A stretch of 64,000 bases of DNA, taken from Epiperipatus broadwayi. Its lineage: Eukaryota; Onychophora; Udeonychophora; Euonychophora; Peripatidae. Of the stretch, positions 1 to 12,939 are shown piece by piece (positions within the stretch are counted from its first letter, which is position 1; each line of letters starts with the position of its first letter). Made by a program: the position numbers and the translations under genes. The notes under the pieces are model-generated. The model had not been told where the DNA came from. It did no database searches and saw only the letters and a program-made list of their open reading frames with translations. The stretch spans positions 2,721,501-2,785,500 of the forward strand of contig JAQFVV010006246.1 of assembly GCA_028023455.1 (NCBI GenBank). The letters are read 5' to 3'.

Positions 1-3000
1 TAATGAGATTTTGTAAACTTTGATAAAGCATTAAGCTTTAGCCTGAAGGCATCGATAGAACAGGTATAAATAGCCTGGAAAAGTTTGGAGAAGGGGAAGC
101 CATATTAGTTCCAAAAGAAGTGCTACTAGAAGCTACATGCATATTAAATTATAAATCTTAGTAGTGTCTCCATCATGGTAAGGGGCTAAACTTCAGGAAT
201 CTGACCGCTGGTCCTGAAGTCTCCAGAAAATCTTCAATGTGGCTGTTAACTAAACTTTTCCATGCCAATCTTGCTTGCTGCCAAAACCAAGAATCAATCA
301 AAATGCTAGTCAAATAATTTACAAAATGTGTGCCTATGTTTGAATCAACTGGGACTCTGCCATGTGTAATCTAAGGAACCATCCACGGAAGAAACAATAA
401 TATCTTTCTTGAAACAACCGCAACTTTCTGGCCAGTTTTCGAACTTTATTTTACACCACCTTTTAAATTAACTACTGTAAAAACTTTTCTCTTTATCATG
501 ACTTTATTTGTATCATTATTTCTCTATCTCTGGTCTTTAAAATTAATACTTTGTTAACTTTCCTTTCTTATGATGGCGGTTCGTTTAGCTAACTTATTAT
601 ATATATTTATTCAATACATATTAATGTCATTTATTTTTTTATTATATGCCAATAAAACTTCAACTCAATAATAATCCCTTTCGTTAAAATTCTTTCATGA
701 AATAATATTGTTATAGTAATTCTGGCCCACTAGAACTAATTTACTACAGTTCTATTATTTATAGAGTTGAAGGATTTATTAAATGTTTTGCTATTTTTAT
801 AAATGGCTAATAATAAATTATTAGCCCAGTTTCTAACCCATGCCCCGGCTATTTTTTTGAGTTTCACCAATATCTATTTATTCATATTTATAATCTTAAA
901 ATGTTTTTGCAAAAAGGTAGATAAAGGAATTTAATGAATATATTCTAATTTAAATTTTATGCTTTCTGTTAATATTCAGGGAGGGCATGAGAGTTAAGGC
1001 ATGATTAGTATAATTACAGAATTACTTTCAGTACTTTTAGTTAAAGCATGTTTGACTTTAATTTAATTTGATCAGGTCATCACATAGAGCATTCTATATA
1101 TAAATTGGGTTTTATTACTTAAACTCGGTGACTATCAAGTTATCATTTTCGAACATTGTTGATGCGAGCCATTTCCTGCTTCATAGGCTTGTCCTCGGTG
1201 ATATTACTGTTGGTTTGATTATATAGGAAGAAAGCATTTCCTCCCTCGCTCATATTATATTTAGAACACCAAAGGTTCATGGCTATACCTGACCTGGCGT
1301 TCCCTGTGTTCCATCTTTCCTTGATAGGGCATAAAGACTTGTAAAATACAAGCCATGCTGCTATATTCTTAAATCACTGACAAGCCATTATTTTTCATAT
1401 CCATTTTATAGCTCATAAGACATCAGTACCGTTTACTTCTCAGCTCAAATAAAGCCCACTCTCATGCTCGTAAATCATGATGAATTGATTTCATTAAAGT
1501 TGAACAAATTCTTATTCATTTCTAATTAAATAAGTTTTCTGTTAAATAGTAAAGTTATGCCCTAAATATTTATCTTGCTCTTTGTGAATTAATTTATGAA
1601 TGTGGAAATGAATCTCACATTCTTTCGTTTAGAGTTAGAATGATAATTTCTGTCACCGCAAAATACCTTTATCTACCTTCATTTACATGTTGGGGCGTAG
1701 ACATATAATCTTATAATATTGCATAATCGTTATTGGCATATAATCACAACTGCCATTCTTATTGTTATTATAAATTCTGTTTAAAGACTAGAGGTAAAAA
1801 ATATATATAATTTTAATCACATAAGCTAATCAAAATATTTATTCTTATTAAACATTTTATTAACACATTTGGTTTTTAACTCTCTTTTTTATTCAATAGT
1901 TATTTTAATATTAATGCTTGCTGTCTATATTGGCAACCCGAACATATATATATATGAATTGACTTAGAAATATCCGTAGTTATGTTATTACACTTTGTTA
2001 GAGCCAGTTTAGGGATCTCAAATCATCATCTGTTGAGCTAGTTTCTTGGCGCGTAGTCATGTACCGTCGACTTAGGTCATCCATTGATTTGATCTGAGCT
2101 TGTGAGTTGGGTTTGAATTCAGTTTGGTTCGGCTGAATTTGAATCCGACTCTGGGTTTAGGTTGTTGGTGGGTGGTTTTTCGACCGGTATAATATATATA
2201 TATTGTAACCCTCCCCCAACACATATACCTTTACTATCAACAAATACCTGGGGGGGGACGACGCAAATTCTCTTGATTATAGAATAAACTACTAGTCTGA
2301 TCTTGCTTTAAAATCATTAATAAGACTTAAAGTGCTGTCTACCTTAGCTTAGCTCAGTTGGGAGCTACAGAGATCTATAAGGGGTAAAATGTATAATAGA
2401 TATGGAAGGAAAAATTATGATTAATAGGAACAAACATGTATTAAGTTTTAAAATAAATAGGTAATTGGAATTGGTAAAATTATACCATTTAAATTGGTGA
2501 GCTATCATCTATACCTCATTTTTTTCCATCATCCACATGTGTTGAACAACCTCTACTGTGTGATAAAATTAAATTAATAAAATAAAAGATGTAATGCTGA
2601 TTAACTATACTGTATGGTAAGCTAGAATTAAATACATGATAAAATATACCACTATTTAACTTTTAATTGTATAGTAATTTAAACTAAGTAACTGAATTAA
2701 TGTCTAATCTAAATAATCAGGGAATATCTCAGGGAATTAATTTATTGCATAGCTTAATTTTAAATCTATACTTTCCAACAATTACTAGTTACTATCATAA
2801 AAGTAATGACACAAATTAAGCATTAACCTAATAAAATAATAATAGTTAGATAATGAAAGAAATAGGGCACGTTTTGATTTCAATTCTTCTAAATAATAAA
2901 ATTTTTAGAGAATCATTAAATAATGAAACATTTCATATAGTGTCTGGATCAAGAAAACAACATCATCAGATCTGGACATATTCATCATTAAATTATGTAA

Positions 3001-4200
3001 TAGTGCAACCATATCATATATTGGATATGTAGGTGTGTGTGCATTTGTGGAAATATTGAACACAAATGCATATCAAATTAGAATTTTAAACACAGCTTTA
3101 AATAAATAAAACATTTATTACAAGATATTTGGTTTTATAGTTTATACATATACATGTTTTGGGATAATTTCAACATTCATGATTAAATAGTCTACATAAA
3201 ACAAATAACCTAAAATAAGCTATGCGTATTTTATTTTAGCATATGCTAGCTGTCAATTCATTTTGATAAAGGAAACATTATAATACCAGCACCAAAATAA
3301 TAAACATGAAATTATGTTTCTTGGTATCTTACTTATAAAATATATTCAAGCTATCAGTCAATTCTGATAAACCTATGACACAGAAATGCTATACTAAGAT
3401 AACTAAGTATGAAATTAACTTCTTGGTATTTTACTTCAAATACACATACATTACCAGTTATACTGATATACTCATGAAACATAAAACTGTTAAACACTAG
3501 CACTAAAATTTGTAAAATGTGAAACTAAAATTCTTGGCATTTTTACTTCAAATGCACATCAAAATAATATAAGAGGGGTTTAAACCTATAAGTAAGAAGT
3601 TAAGTTATCCTTCAAAAACAAAATAAACAATTCTATTGAATGACTATACATTCGTTTCTTTTGCTTATTTGTTCAAAATGAGAATGAAACATTCTGAGAG
3701 TTCTTGGTACAAAATCTAAATAATTAATATGATAAGATTTGAAACGATTAAAGTTACACGTTAATGATGGATTTTCTCCATACCTTCCAAATTAATAACA
3801 TTTTATGCATGTGTCTGAAATATGCTATCTGCTATAAAATAATTAATATAGTTAAATCCAATCAGTTTACTTATGAAATTGGGATAAATGTTATAATATG
3901 GATGATGACAATAGCCAACCAAGCCTTAACACTAATTCTACTTCAGCTGATCTGTGAGAAAAATCAATTCTATCTTTATTTTATTTTCTTATCAGCAAAC
4001 TATCTTACTTTTGGCTATGGATAAATGACAGGAAAGCATTCCACACAAATACATGAGGGATTAAAAGACTTTCTTAACTCTAATCCTTTAAATAACCAAA
4101 ATACAGTGACTCCCTAGCCTAATTCTGGGGCTTGAAACAAACTGATATGGACATGATCTCATCACCAAAAAATAAGTGAAATACATTACTTGACTTCACA
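1..4200. other. AT-rich non-coding DNA, no gene recognised
   Basis: No reading frame here resembles a known protein. Small points: a short imperfect hairpin at about 190-222 (arms cttcagga and tcctgaag). A less AT-rich island spans about 1960-2270 and ends in a (TA)n tract followed by TGTAACCC at about 2209. A run of G lies at about 2252-2259. A string resembling a tRNA A box (tagctcagttggga) sits near 2349-2362, but I see no B box downstream, so I do not call a tRNA or SINE. The stretch may be intergenic or an upstream intron of the CUB gene. Confidence 0.5.

Positions 4201-4256
<56 letters not shown>
4201..4256. repeat. (ATT)n microsatellite
   Basis: Uninterrupted trinucleotide ATT/TTA repeat of about 56 bases, read directly. 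It lies in AT-rich non-coding DNA. Confidence 0.97.
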
Positions 4257-4258
<2 letters not shown>

Positions 4259-5189
4259 ATAAAATACAACTACTTAATCTGGAAACATAATCCACTCATG
4301 ATGAATATTTTAATAAACTAAGGGAGAACTTCCTCAATTCCTGATCATACAATATATAATATAAACAATTTCATTCTGCATAGCCACTAAATACATTTCA
4401 ATCTAAGCATAAGAAAGAAATAATAAATTGGCACTTAAATAAATCCCTAAACCTTCCCTTCTTTTTGGCACATTTCATCATCCAAAACCGATGGGAACTG
4501 AATTATTTCTACTTTCAATTCAAATATTATAACTGGATCAACTAACAGACCAGTATATAAATATAATAATGCATAAACAATTTCAAATCACATTTGATAA
4601 TAAATACTGTAATGACATTACTTAATAAGTGATAAAAGAAATAATGAATAAATCTCTCATTTCTAACAAGTATAATATTTTAACTTGGAAATATAATAAT
4701 TTTTATTAAATAAGCAAGACAAAATAACTCTTTAATGTATTTGGCATTAGCCCACAAATTGAAACAAAAGTCTGATTTGGGATAGATAATATACCTTTAA
4801 ATTTTGAGAAAAATAATTATTAAGAAATGTGTTTTACACAAGGATAAACAATAAATTTTATGTTACTACCCCTTCTTAAAAATGAGCTGTTAACTGCTAA
4901 ATAGTTAATGGATATTTCTATTGCTAGCACACATGTATAGAAATATAAGAACATAATAAAACTATACTAAAATAACCACTACTTACTGCGTATAATATTT
5001 TTCCAAATACTTTTATGAGATGTTCTTGAAGAGAGAAATAATAAAAATTTAAAAAAATCATAAAGACAAATTTTTAATCTACCTATCTATCGAATGCTAA
5101 CAAAAATAATAATAATAATCATTAAAGCTTTAGAATGGTTTCTTCTATTGAAATAACTGCTTGGGAATTGTTTTGAATTGTGACTAAAA

Positions 5190-6727
5190 GGGCATGCAAA
5201 TTTATATCTAACCACCACTGTTGGACAAAGAGCTATCTCACGTGGGCACTCAGGGTAAAAAGATCTCAAATTACTCCCTCATCAATCAACTATCAGGGAA
5301 ATTCATATGTAGGAGATGCAATGATTGGAGTAAACTACAATTTCTTTAAAAATTCAAATGCAACAAAACAATGGAATCATTCCCAGACCTCAAATATTAG
5401 AAAACAGTGATTCACAACATGGAATAACTAATCTAGATATTTAAACAATATCAAAGGTCTTCCTGAGTCTATCCACCCAGGTCCACATGGAATTCCTCAA
5501 TTTCTAATACTACATCTTAGCCAGTTTGTGGTCCCAGTCATTAAAAGTATAATTGATGTTTTAGCTAAGGGATGTAAAAACATAGAGGAACTTTATCCCA
5601 TCTCTTTAGTACCCTTTCCTTATCAAGATTATTGAGAAGCTCATCAAAGATCAAATTCAGGACAAGAGTCTTCAAAGTTTATCACCTGCACAGTTTGCCA
5701 TAAAAGGATGGTCAACTGCTAATGCAGTTGCACAACATTAAATTGCTCTAGATCACATTCACTAACATCAAAAACATAGCCCAAATTCTATACAACTGGA
5801 CATCACAGCTGCCTTTGACAATGTCAAAACTGACCTTCTGATCAGGGTAATACAGGAATATAATATCAACAAAGCACACTTATCAATCATCGAAAATCTT
5901 CTTAGTAATAGGAAAATCCTAATCACATTAGATGGTAAGGTAGCTCTAGGATTCACACTGGATATTTCCATACCTCAAGGCTCCCCTCTTAGCACACTCC
6001 TCCTCACAACCTATATAAACCCTTTTTGCTTGTCAAACTTGAAAGAGAGTTGCCAGGAATCTATATTCCAAGAATAGCAAAGGAAATCAAAACTCTGACA
6101 TTCGTTGATGATATCATTATGCTTCAACCATCAGCTAAATACATATCAAAGCTTAAAACCATCATTGACTAGTATACAATGTGCTATGGTTTAACCATCA
6201 ATTGAAGCAAATCATCATCATGATGATTGATTACTGGTAAAAGGATAAACACATCATTTGAAGCAGAGCCACATAGGTTTCTTGGCTTCCCCTTAACAAA
6301 ATCAAACAGGGAAATAACAGTTTTCAAAATGAACTGTTAGAAGCTTTTAAAAAACTAATTGACTCTTTAAAAAGCATATATCTTTCACTCCAAGGAAAAG
6401 TCACATTGCTCAACATGCTGATAATGCCTAAAATTGCATACTATTTAGCAATTATAATCTCTACCAAAAAAATTTTCAGACTAGAATAAACTCTACATGT
6501 GCAAACCTCTGTTGGAGAAAGAAAACAGTGTTAATTAGTTTCAGGAACATGTGCAGACCCAAGAAACTCAAAAGTCAATCATTACATTCCATTTACACTT
6601 TCTACCTTTTAAAAGCCCATAATATGATTGTCTGCTTTATGAATGGTTTTCCCAGCAAAAATTTAAGGAGGTAATCCCTCCAAGTGATTGACACCCTCCT
6701 AAGAATACCCCTTCATGGACCAACAAA
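5190..6727 (+). pseudogene. Decayed non-LTR (LINE) reverse transcriptase
   Basis: A degraded plus-strand reverse transcriptase, readable only by moving between frames. Palm motifs occur in the right order: motif A as SIQLDITAAFDNV at about 5787-5825, motif B as IPQGSPLS at about 5969-5992, and motif C as TFVDDIIM at about 6097-6120. The QGSP form of motif B and the FVDD form of motif C are typical of non-LTR retrotransposons. Stops and frameshifts interrupt it throughout, so it is an old dead copy. Before motif A, fragments such as HLSQFVVPVIKSI fit the RT fingers region. The 3' side ends exactly where the candidate LTR at 6728 begins, so the LTR element may have cut it. The clade cannot be assigned by eye. 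Confidence 0.85.
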
Positions 6728-7471
6728 TGCTCTCAAGAATTTTATTTCCAATTAGTTTTTTATCTCCATTCAGACCACAATATGACTAATAGAAATTTTT
6801 AATGTATGATAACATCTTTTTCTTTTTTAGTAATTACATTATACACAATCGAAGTTAAATAAACATTTCACTTAACTTGGACATTCCTCTCTCCTCGCAT
6901 CATCACAAGTTTAAACAAGTTCTTTTGTCCAGTTGAAATTATTCTAGAATGGACAGGAAACAAAAATGCCTTTAGACTTTTTTTAAATTTAAGACAATAC
7001 CCCTCTCTTGCTCAAATGCAACTGAAGAGAAAAATAACCATTAAAACTTCGATCTCTAAATTAATTTTAAATTATTTTTAACTGGTAACATTTCGAATTT
7101 TTTTTTTACATTTATTTAGTAAACATTCAAAAAATAAATACAGAATCACAAATTGTAAATATACATTTTAGCATTTATTTAACAAACAAAAAAATTTTTA
7201 AATTATAAATACATCTTGGCGCTTCTTTTTCTTTTTTTTATAAAAGTAACAAAAATCAAAATTACAAATTCATAAATCTAAGCCTTTAAATATTGGCTTT
7301 ACTCATATATGTGTGTGAGTTTATAATATAGCCACATTTCTCTCTTAATTTATAATAAGTTTGATTATATAAATCATACACCCACCCCATTTAATAGCTT
7401 TTTACGTATTTTAGACCATTACTTTATTTAACATTATCTTTTGCTTGGCCATATCAATCATACCTGGCACA
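6728..7471 (-). repeat. Candidate 3' LTR of the gag-only element
   Basis: Direct repeat of 12238-12932, starting tgctctcaagaatttt on the plus strand and ending cctggcaca. Many substitutions and short indels separate the two copies, including an extra ctttttcttttttag-like stretch near 6815 here, so the insertion is not recent. It abuts the decayed LINE on its left. Confidence 0.75.
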
Positions 7472-8431
7472 ATACCCCTCTTCAACATGAGGCATTTAAA
7501 TGGAGTTTATCATTTAATCTTTTTTATTAATTACATTTTTTAAAAATTTAAAATTTTATAACGTATCTTTAGTGAACAGTAGGCATGACATCCTGAACCC
7601 AGAGATGTGGAACCCCATCTTCCCAAACACTGACACACACAGTCCAAGACTATATCAGCCTCCTGCTCTCCTTCAGAATAGAGAAGACACATAATTATCA
7701 CATGTAGGTTTCAGTTACATCTAGAACTCTATGACAACCAAGCAAAGCACTTGCATCCCTGCTCATTCTCTCCTAAGACTTACAGAGTTTTGTGCATTAT
7801 TTAAGAATTCATCCCAGAGGAATTTTTCATCTCCTCCCCTTCACTGCACCCATGTTCATTCCTTATTGAGACTTACAAAGTCTTTTGCAATGGAGGAATA
7901 GATCCTGGAGGAATTTTCATCTTTGCATACTCTGCCACAGCATCATAGAAACTCCAAACCACACAAACACTTCCAACCACAGCTCTGCCCTGTCACCATC
8001 TCCAGTCCTCAGGCACAGAAAGAATAAACACCCACTGACCCACACATACAATGTCCGAAAAATGAAGTCATCTATCCCCCTTTTCTTTTCCTTTATAAAC
8101 TAGTTCATCGATTCTCTTTTCCACAGTATCATTGGCTTAAGATTTCTGGAATGGTTATCATTATACCAAGGATCATGTTAATCTGTATATATGTTTTTCC
8201 CCAATCCATAGCATTGATGCCAATGTTTTTGCAGGTTCTATCTGGTGGATGGCCCTGCTATCTCATATCAACTGCACTTAAAAGTTCAGCCCCCCCAACT
8301 CTATTGAATTTATATTGGCCATGAGAAGCGTTTGCTAAATTCTAAAAGGTAGATTGTGGTGTATTATTCTTATGATCTGGCCTTCCAATGTGTGACATGC
8401 ACTTAGTCATTTTTAGCTTGGCCACTTATCT
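7472..8431. other. Non-coding interior between gag relic and 3' LTR
   Basis: Less AT-rich than its surroundings. It contains an imperfect duplication of about 100 bp: 'agacttacagagtttt' near 7778 and 'agacttacaaagtctt' near 7869, each followed by a related segment ending in gaggaattttcatct. No pol-like motif was found in any frame, which is notable because a gypsy-type element should carry pol in this position. Confidence 0.55.
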
Positions 8432-9590
8432 TCAGAAAAATTTTAGATAGTGCTCTCCCCTATTGGCCCTATATTTTTCTTGCATTATCTGATATAAGGT
8501 CTCCTGGTGCTCATCACTCCAGAAATTCCTTAATAGCACTTCTTTATAACCCTCAAAGGTCAATGATTTGTGAAACGATTCCCACCATGACTGAGTGTCA
8601 CCCTGTAGGTGGTTACATGCAATGGCTAGTTTATTTTTCTCTACCATTCTGTTAACACTGAAATACTTTTCCAAGCTATTTATATGCTTCAATGAAGTTT
8701 CTCCAGCATTCCCCTCAAAAATTATAATTTTTAAAAACTGGTTAATGTTAGATTGATATAACTGACACCCGTCTGCTATCTTAACCTCTCCAAATTCTTG
8801 CTGTCTAGGTCTTATTTTCCCATCCTCTTCAGTATCTGGTTCCTGATTTACTTTTCACAAATCACTATTATCCTTATACCCTTCAACCATTTTTTTACAT
8901 ATTGTATCATCCCCTGTCATTATTTTCTTTCTAGCTATATTTATATCTTCCACCCTTTGTTCCATGTTCCTCATTCTAATTTCCCCCTTATCCACTATCA
9001 TTTTCTATTCTCTTATCATAGTGATATCTTGTTTTTCCATCAACTGTCTTTCAATTCAACCAACTGTCTGGCACAGATTTTCTATTTGCTTATCATTCCC
9101 AGTTATGCATGTTTCCAACTTCTCTATCCCCTTGCTATAACCTTTCACTGTTTCTTCAACCCTTTTGTCTCTTTTTTTACATATTCCCTCACAATCCACT
9201 TCCATTAACTGCTGCCTTGTCTGGATCTCTTCTAGTCTATCACTATTAATTTGATGGAGGTCCTTACATTGTTTTTCCATGCTTTGGAATCTTGTTTTGA
9301 CCCCCAATATCATTTCTTTCCAGAAATCATCGAGCTTTTTAGCTACATCTCATACTATTTCCTCCACCCTTTCTTTTTATTTTAATTGACATTTCATTTT
9401 TTATGCTTTTTATCACCCTTCATCCTGTTGAGGTTGAGTCTCACGGTATTGATAAACCTTTCCATCATTGTCACCAGGTTTTCTTTTTTCCCCATGGGTT
9501 TTTTTTCACTTTGTGGCTACATTGCTGCCTCTATTCTACTTTTTGGATATTTTAGGCTGGCTTATTTCCACCCTTTACCTGTTCATTTTG
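8432..9590 (-). pseudogene. Retrotransposon gag relic
   Basis: On the minus strand, a C-terminal open segment (8432-8692) contains HLQGDTQSWWESF followed by EGYKEVLLRNFW and ETLYQIMQEKY. This is the capsid signature of Ty3/gypsy-type gag proteins (a LxGxAxxWW-like core, then a helix with F and a Q-x-LY-x-xxQ stretch). Upstream in a shifted frame, 9056-9313 encodes a charged, coiled-coil-like segment (LEEIQTRQQLMEVD, IEKLETCI). More N-terminal sequence (ENLVTMMERFINTV) is readable to about 9590. The pieces are collinear but separated by stops or frameshifts, so the gene is dead. No zinc knuckle was seen before the C-terminal stop. The whole reads as one gag with coiled-coil N-terminus and capsid core. 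Confidence 0.75.
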
Positions 9591-12237
9591 TCATGCTTCT
9601 CATTCATGTCTACCTTTTGTTATCTAAACTGTAATCTTGTCCACATATACCATATTATTTTTAATTGTTTATATATTTGCTTTGTTACACAACTTTAACT
9701 ATATTTTACTCGATTACTTATTAAGACTATGGTTTAACGCTACTTTTTTTCACTTATTTTCTCTTTCTTTTTTCTTTTCATAAAATTATTTAGCGTGCAC
9801 CACACCGAGCTCCCCTTATCCCTACCATCATTTATTTTTTCCTTCTGTGTTATATTTTCCTTACTCATTTATTGACTATAAATAATAAACTTATTCCGAG
9901 ATCTCTCTGCAAACAACAATAATAAAAAAATATAAAAACCAAGCTAACATTAAATTGTGCGTGTATTGGAATTGTTTTCAAGACAAAATGAAAAAGAAAT
10001 TGATCCTGAATAGCATTTCAATTCTAACTGTTACATGCTATCAAAAACAAATTTTTCTATCATGCAATTTCAGAATTCTACATTATTCAATAAAGATTTA
10101 CTATCCCCCTTTCTCCTTTTTACAAAAAAAAAATTTTTTATTTCCGAAGTACGCCACCTGTTTTTATACAATATGTATCTTACACTAATATACTATTGTG
10201 TATTTCTTTCCACAACATTTTACTTATCTAACTTTTTAATTTATTTCTATTGTAAACAATTATATACGGCAAAAACAATCTAAACCAATAATATTGCAAT
10301 GGCAAAGATCACTTCAAAAACAAAAGAAAGTTTAATGTTCTTCTTTATTAAAATTCATAGTGGTAAACTCTTTTTTTTATTTTCAAATCTTGTCTCTATA
10401 AAAAAAATCTTTCCCAATACTTTTGAGGTATTGCGAGATTTTCTCTTTTCTTTAACTACATTTAGCAGCCATGTTTTTCTATACTGGCCATGTTAGATCA
10501 GGCTCAACATGTTTGGTGCCAAAATTTTCATCTGTACCAATCAACCTGCTTGTTCCGTTAATATAAGCATGTGCCCAAATTGAACATGAAAGGAAATATG
10601 GTGACATACCGGAATAAGGAGAAATTTAAATACTTTACCATAATATTATTACGGTCACAAAAGATACTTATAAAAAGGTTGATTCTTACATATCTTTGGG
10701 GGATGACTTTAAACCATCCTCTCACACCACTCCCAGAAAAAAAATTAATTCTCCTCCTGAAAGGATATGCAAGTTCAATTATTATTTGGCACATATGAAG
10801 ATAAATAATTATTCAAACAAAACTAATATACAAGTATCTTTTTGATAAATAAAGATTTAAGATCCGGTAAGATGATGTCCATCTGCTAGCTCACATACTC
10901 TATTCTCAGTTAAAAGAATGGGGATTGGAAAACTCACTCAATTAATTAATAATTTGGTTAGAGAAAGTAAATAATGAAGAAAATAAATATATATATAGCG
11001 GTAGTCACTTTCAGAATCATAAAATAAATCTTTTATTAGCCCATTATCCCATACCATTTATAATATGATAATAATAAAATTAACATCCTGAGATTGAATA
11101 AATATACAAAACAAATATTACTCTCTACAAAAATTATTTTAATGAAACAAAAATTATAATCATAAAAGAATTACTTAACAAAGCAAGCATTTGAATAAAT
11201 AAAAAAAATTTTCTTTCTTAATAAACTCACACACACATGCATTGAGCAAACAGAAAAAAATTAATGAGTTACATAAAAGGTGTATTGATGTGCGTATGTA
11301 CATGAGATATATATTTATGAAATTATGTGTATTACATTTAAAACAAATAAACAAAAAATGATGTACCAGATAAAGTCTATAAGTTTCAGCCTTCTCTGGG
11401 TTTTGAGTGGGCTATATCTACTGCAGCAAGAGTTGGCCTTGAATGCGGCACAATTTCATGGAATACATTATCATCACTTGGTGTTTACATTTTTTTGGTC
11501 AGCAGAAAAAGAGTTGGACGGATGCTCTGAAGTGGCTTTTACCCCATAATCATTCTACAGACAGTATACTGCTTGGTTGGCATCTTTAGGTAAAATTTTG
11601 AGTTTCCTTTCTGCTGAACAATGGTTATGCACTATAGACAGTATTTTCTTGTCTTATAAACTCCAGGTTAATTACTGGCCTCATCAGCATGTTGCAATTT
11701 GAACTTCTATCAACATTAACTGAGTAACTGGTGGAATAATCATCAGCTCATCATTTAGGTTTTCAATAGTTAGCTAGATAACTATTTGATGTTTACTCTA
11801 CACCACTTAATTGTCCGATGTTTAAATTGTTGATTACTGACTGGTTAACTGGTCGAATGGCCAATGGTTACTTTAGTGACTGCAAGAATTAGAATACATT
11901 GGTTCAGAATGATTGAATAAATTTGAATTAGAATAAATTCCACAGATTAGAATGAATTAGAATCAGCATGATTAATTGAAAGATTGAAAAACTTTGAATG
12001 GTTCCAAAACCGCATTAGATTAACATTAAAATTAGAATTAAGCTCCCAATAATATTAGCATTCAAAAAACAAAAATGAACTCCCTCTCACAACTTTAAAA
12101 CAGATATACATATCCATTCAATATACCCTCAATTTAGGTGCCCCCTCCAAGAAAGCAAAGTTAATTAATTAAATCTTTTTTTGGTTTTACTAATTGGTTT
12201 AGATGATTCATGAAACATTCCAATGTAATCACCTAAG
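9591..12237. other. Leader region of the gag-only element, no gene seen
   Basis: Very AT-rich sequence between gag and the upstream candidate LTR. The plus-strand open frames here are T-rich by-products with no recognisable domain. A minus-strand string beginning TGGCACCAAACATG near 10511-10524 resembles a retroelement primer-binding site. It is far from the LTR end at 12238, which leaves open a second, nested or rearranged element here. Confidence 0.45.
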
Positions 12238-12932
12238 TGCTCTCAAGAATTTTATTTCCAATTAATTTTCTATCTCAATTCAGACCACAATATAGACTAA
12301 TGGAAATTTTAATGTATGATACACACAATCGAAGTCAAAAAAAAAAATTTCACTTAACTTGGACATTCCTCTCTCCTCGCATCATCACAAGTTTTTTTGT
12401 CCAGTTGAAATTATTTTAAAATAAACAGGAAACAAAAATGTCTTTATGCTTTTTTTAAATTTAAGACAGTACCCCCCTCTGTTGCTCAAATGCAACTGAA
12501 GAGAAAAATAACCATTAAAACTTCAATCTCTAAATTATTTTTAACTGGTAACATTTCGAATTTTTATTTTTACATTTACTTCATAAACATTCAAAAAAAA
12601 TAAAAACAAAATCACAAATTGTAAATAAATGTCTTAATATTTCTTTAATAAACAAAAAAAATTTTTTTAAAATTATAAATACATCTTGGCTTTTCTTTTT
12701 AAAAAAGAAAGAACAAAAATCAAAATTACAAATACATATTTCTAAGCCTTTAAATATTGGCTTTACTCATATATGTTTGTGTGAGTTTATGATATAGCCA
12801 CAGTTTAATTTATAATAAGTTCAATTATATAAATCACATACCCCCCTCCATTTAATGGCTTTTTACATATTGTAGGCCATTAATTTATTTAACATTATTT
12901 TGTGTTTGGCCATATCAATCGTGCCTGGCACA
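12238..12932 (-). repeat. Candidate 5' LTR of the gag-only element
   Basis: Second copy of the direct repeat, collinear with 6728-7471 from tgctctcaag to cctggcaca. It ends only a few bases before the TA target of the TIR element at 12940. Confidence 0.75.
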
Positions 12933-12939
12933 ATATATA

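Larger units (their letters stand above)
6728..12932 (-). mobile_element. LTR-bounded gag-only retroelement (minus orientation)
   Basis: Two direct repeats of about 700-745 bp (6728-7471 and 12238-12932) flank about 4.8 kb. On the minus strand each repeat starts TGTGCC and ends GAGAGCA, giving the TG...CA ends expected of LTRs. Directly before the lower-coordinate repeat, the minus strand reads gaagagggg, a good polypurine tract, which supports minus orientation. The only coding relic is a gag on the minus strand at about 8432-9590. About 950 bp separate it from the 3' LTR, and no protease, reverse transcriptase or integrase is visible there. No target-site duplication is seen (flanks acaaa and atata), and no tRNA-binding site follows the 5' LTR directly. 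A primer-site-like string (TGGCACCAAACATG, minus) lies further in, near 10511-10524. The element may be a gag-only non-autonomous type or a composite. Confidence 0.65.

Noticed and set aside
2349-2400. tRNA A-box-like string
   Set aside because: No B box, acceptor stem or cloverleaf can be drawn.
3764-4024. 86-codon plus-strand frame
   Set aside because: Low-complexity AT-rich translation with no domain and no splice or promoter support.
8798-9698. Plus-strand hydrophobic frames rich in Phe, Leu and Ser
   Set aside because: Shadow of the T-rich strand opposite the minus-strand gag relic.
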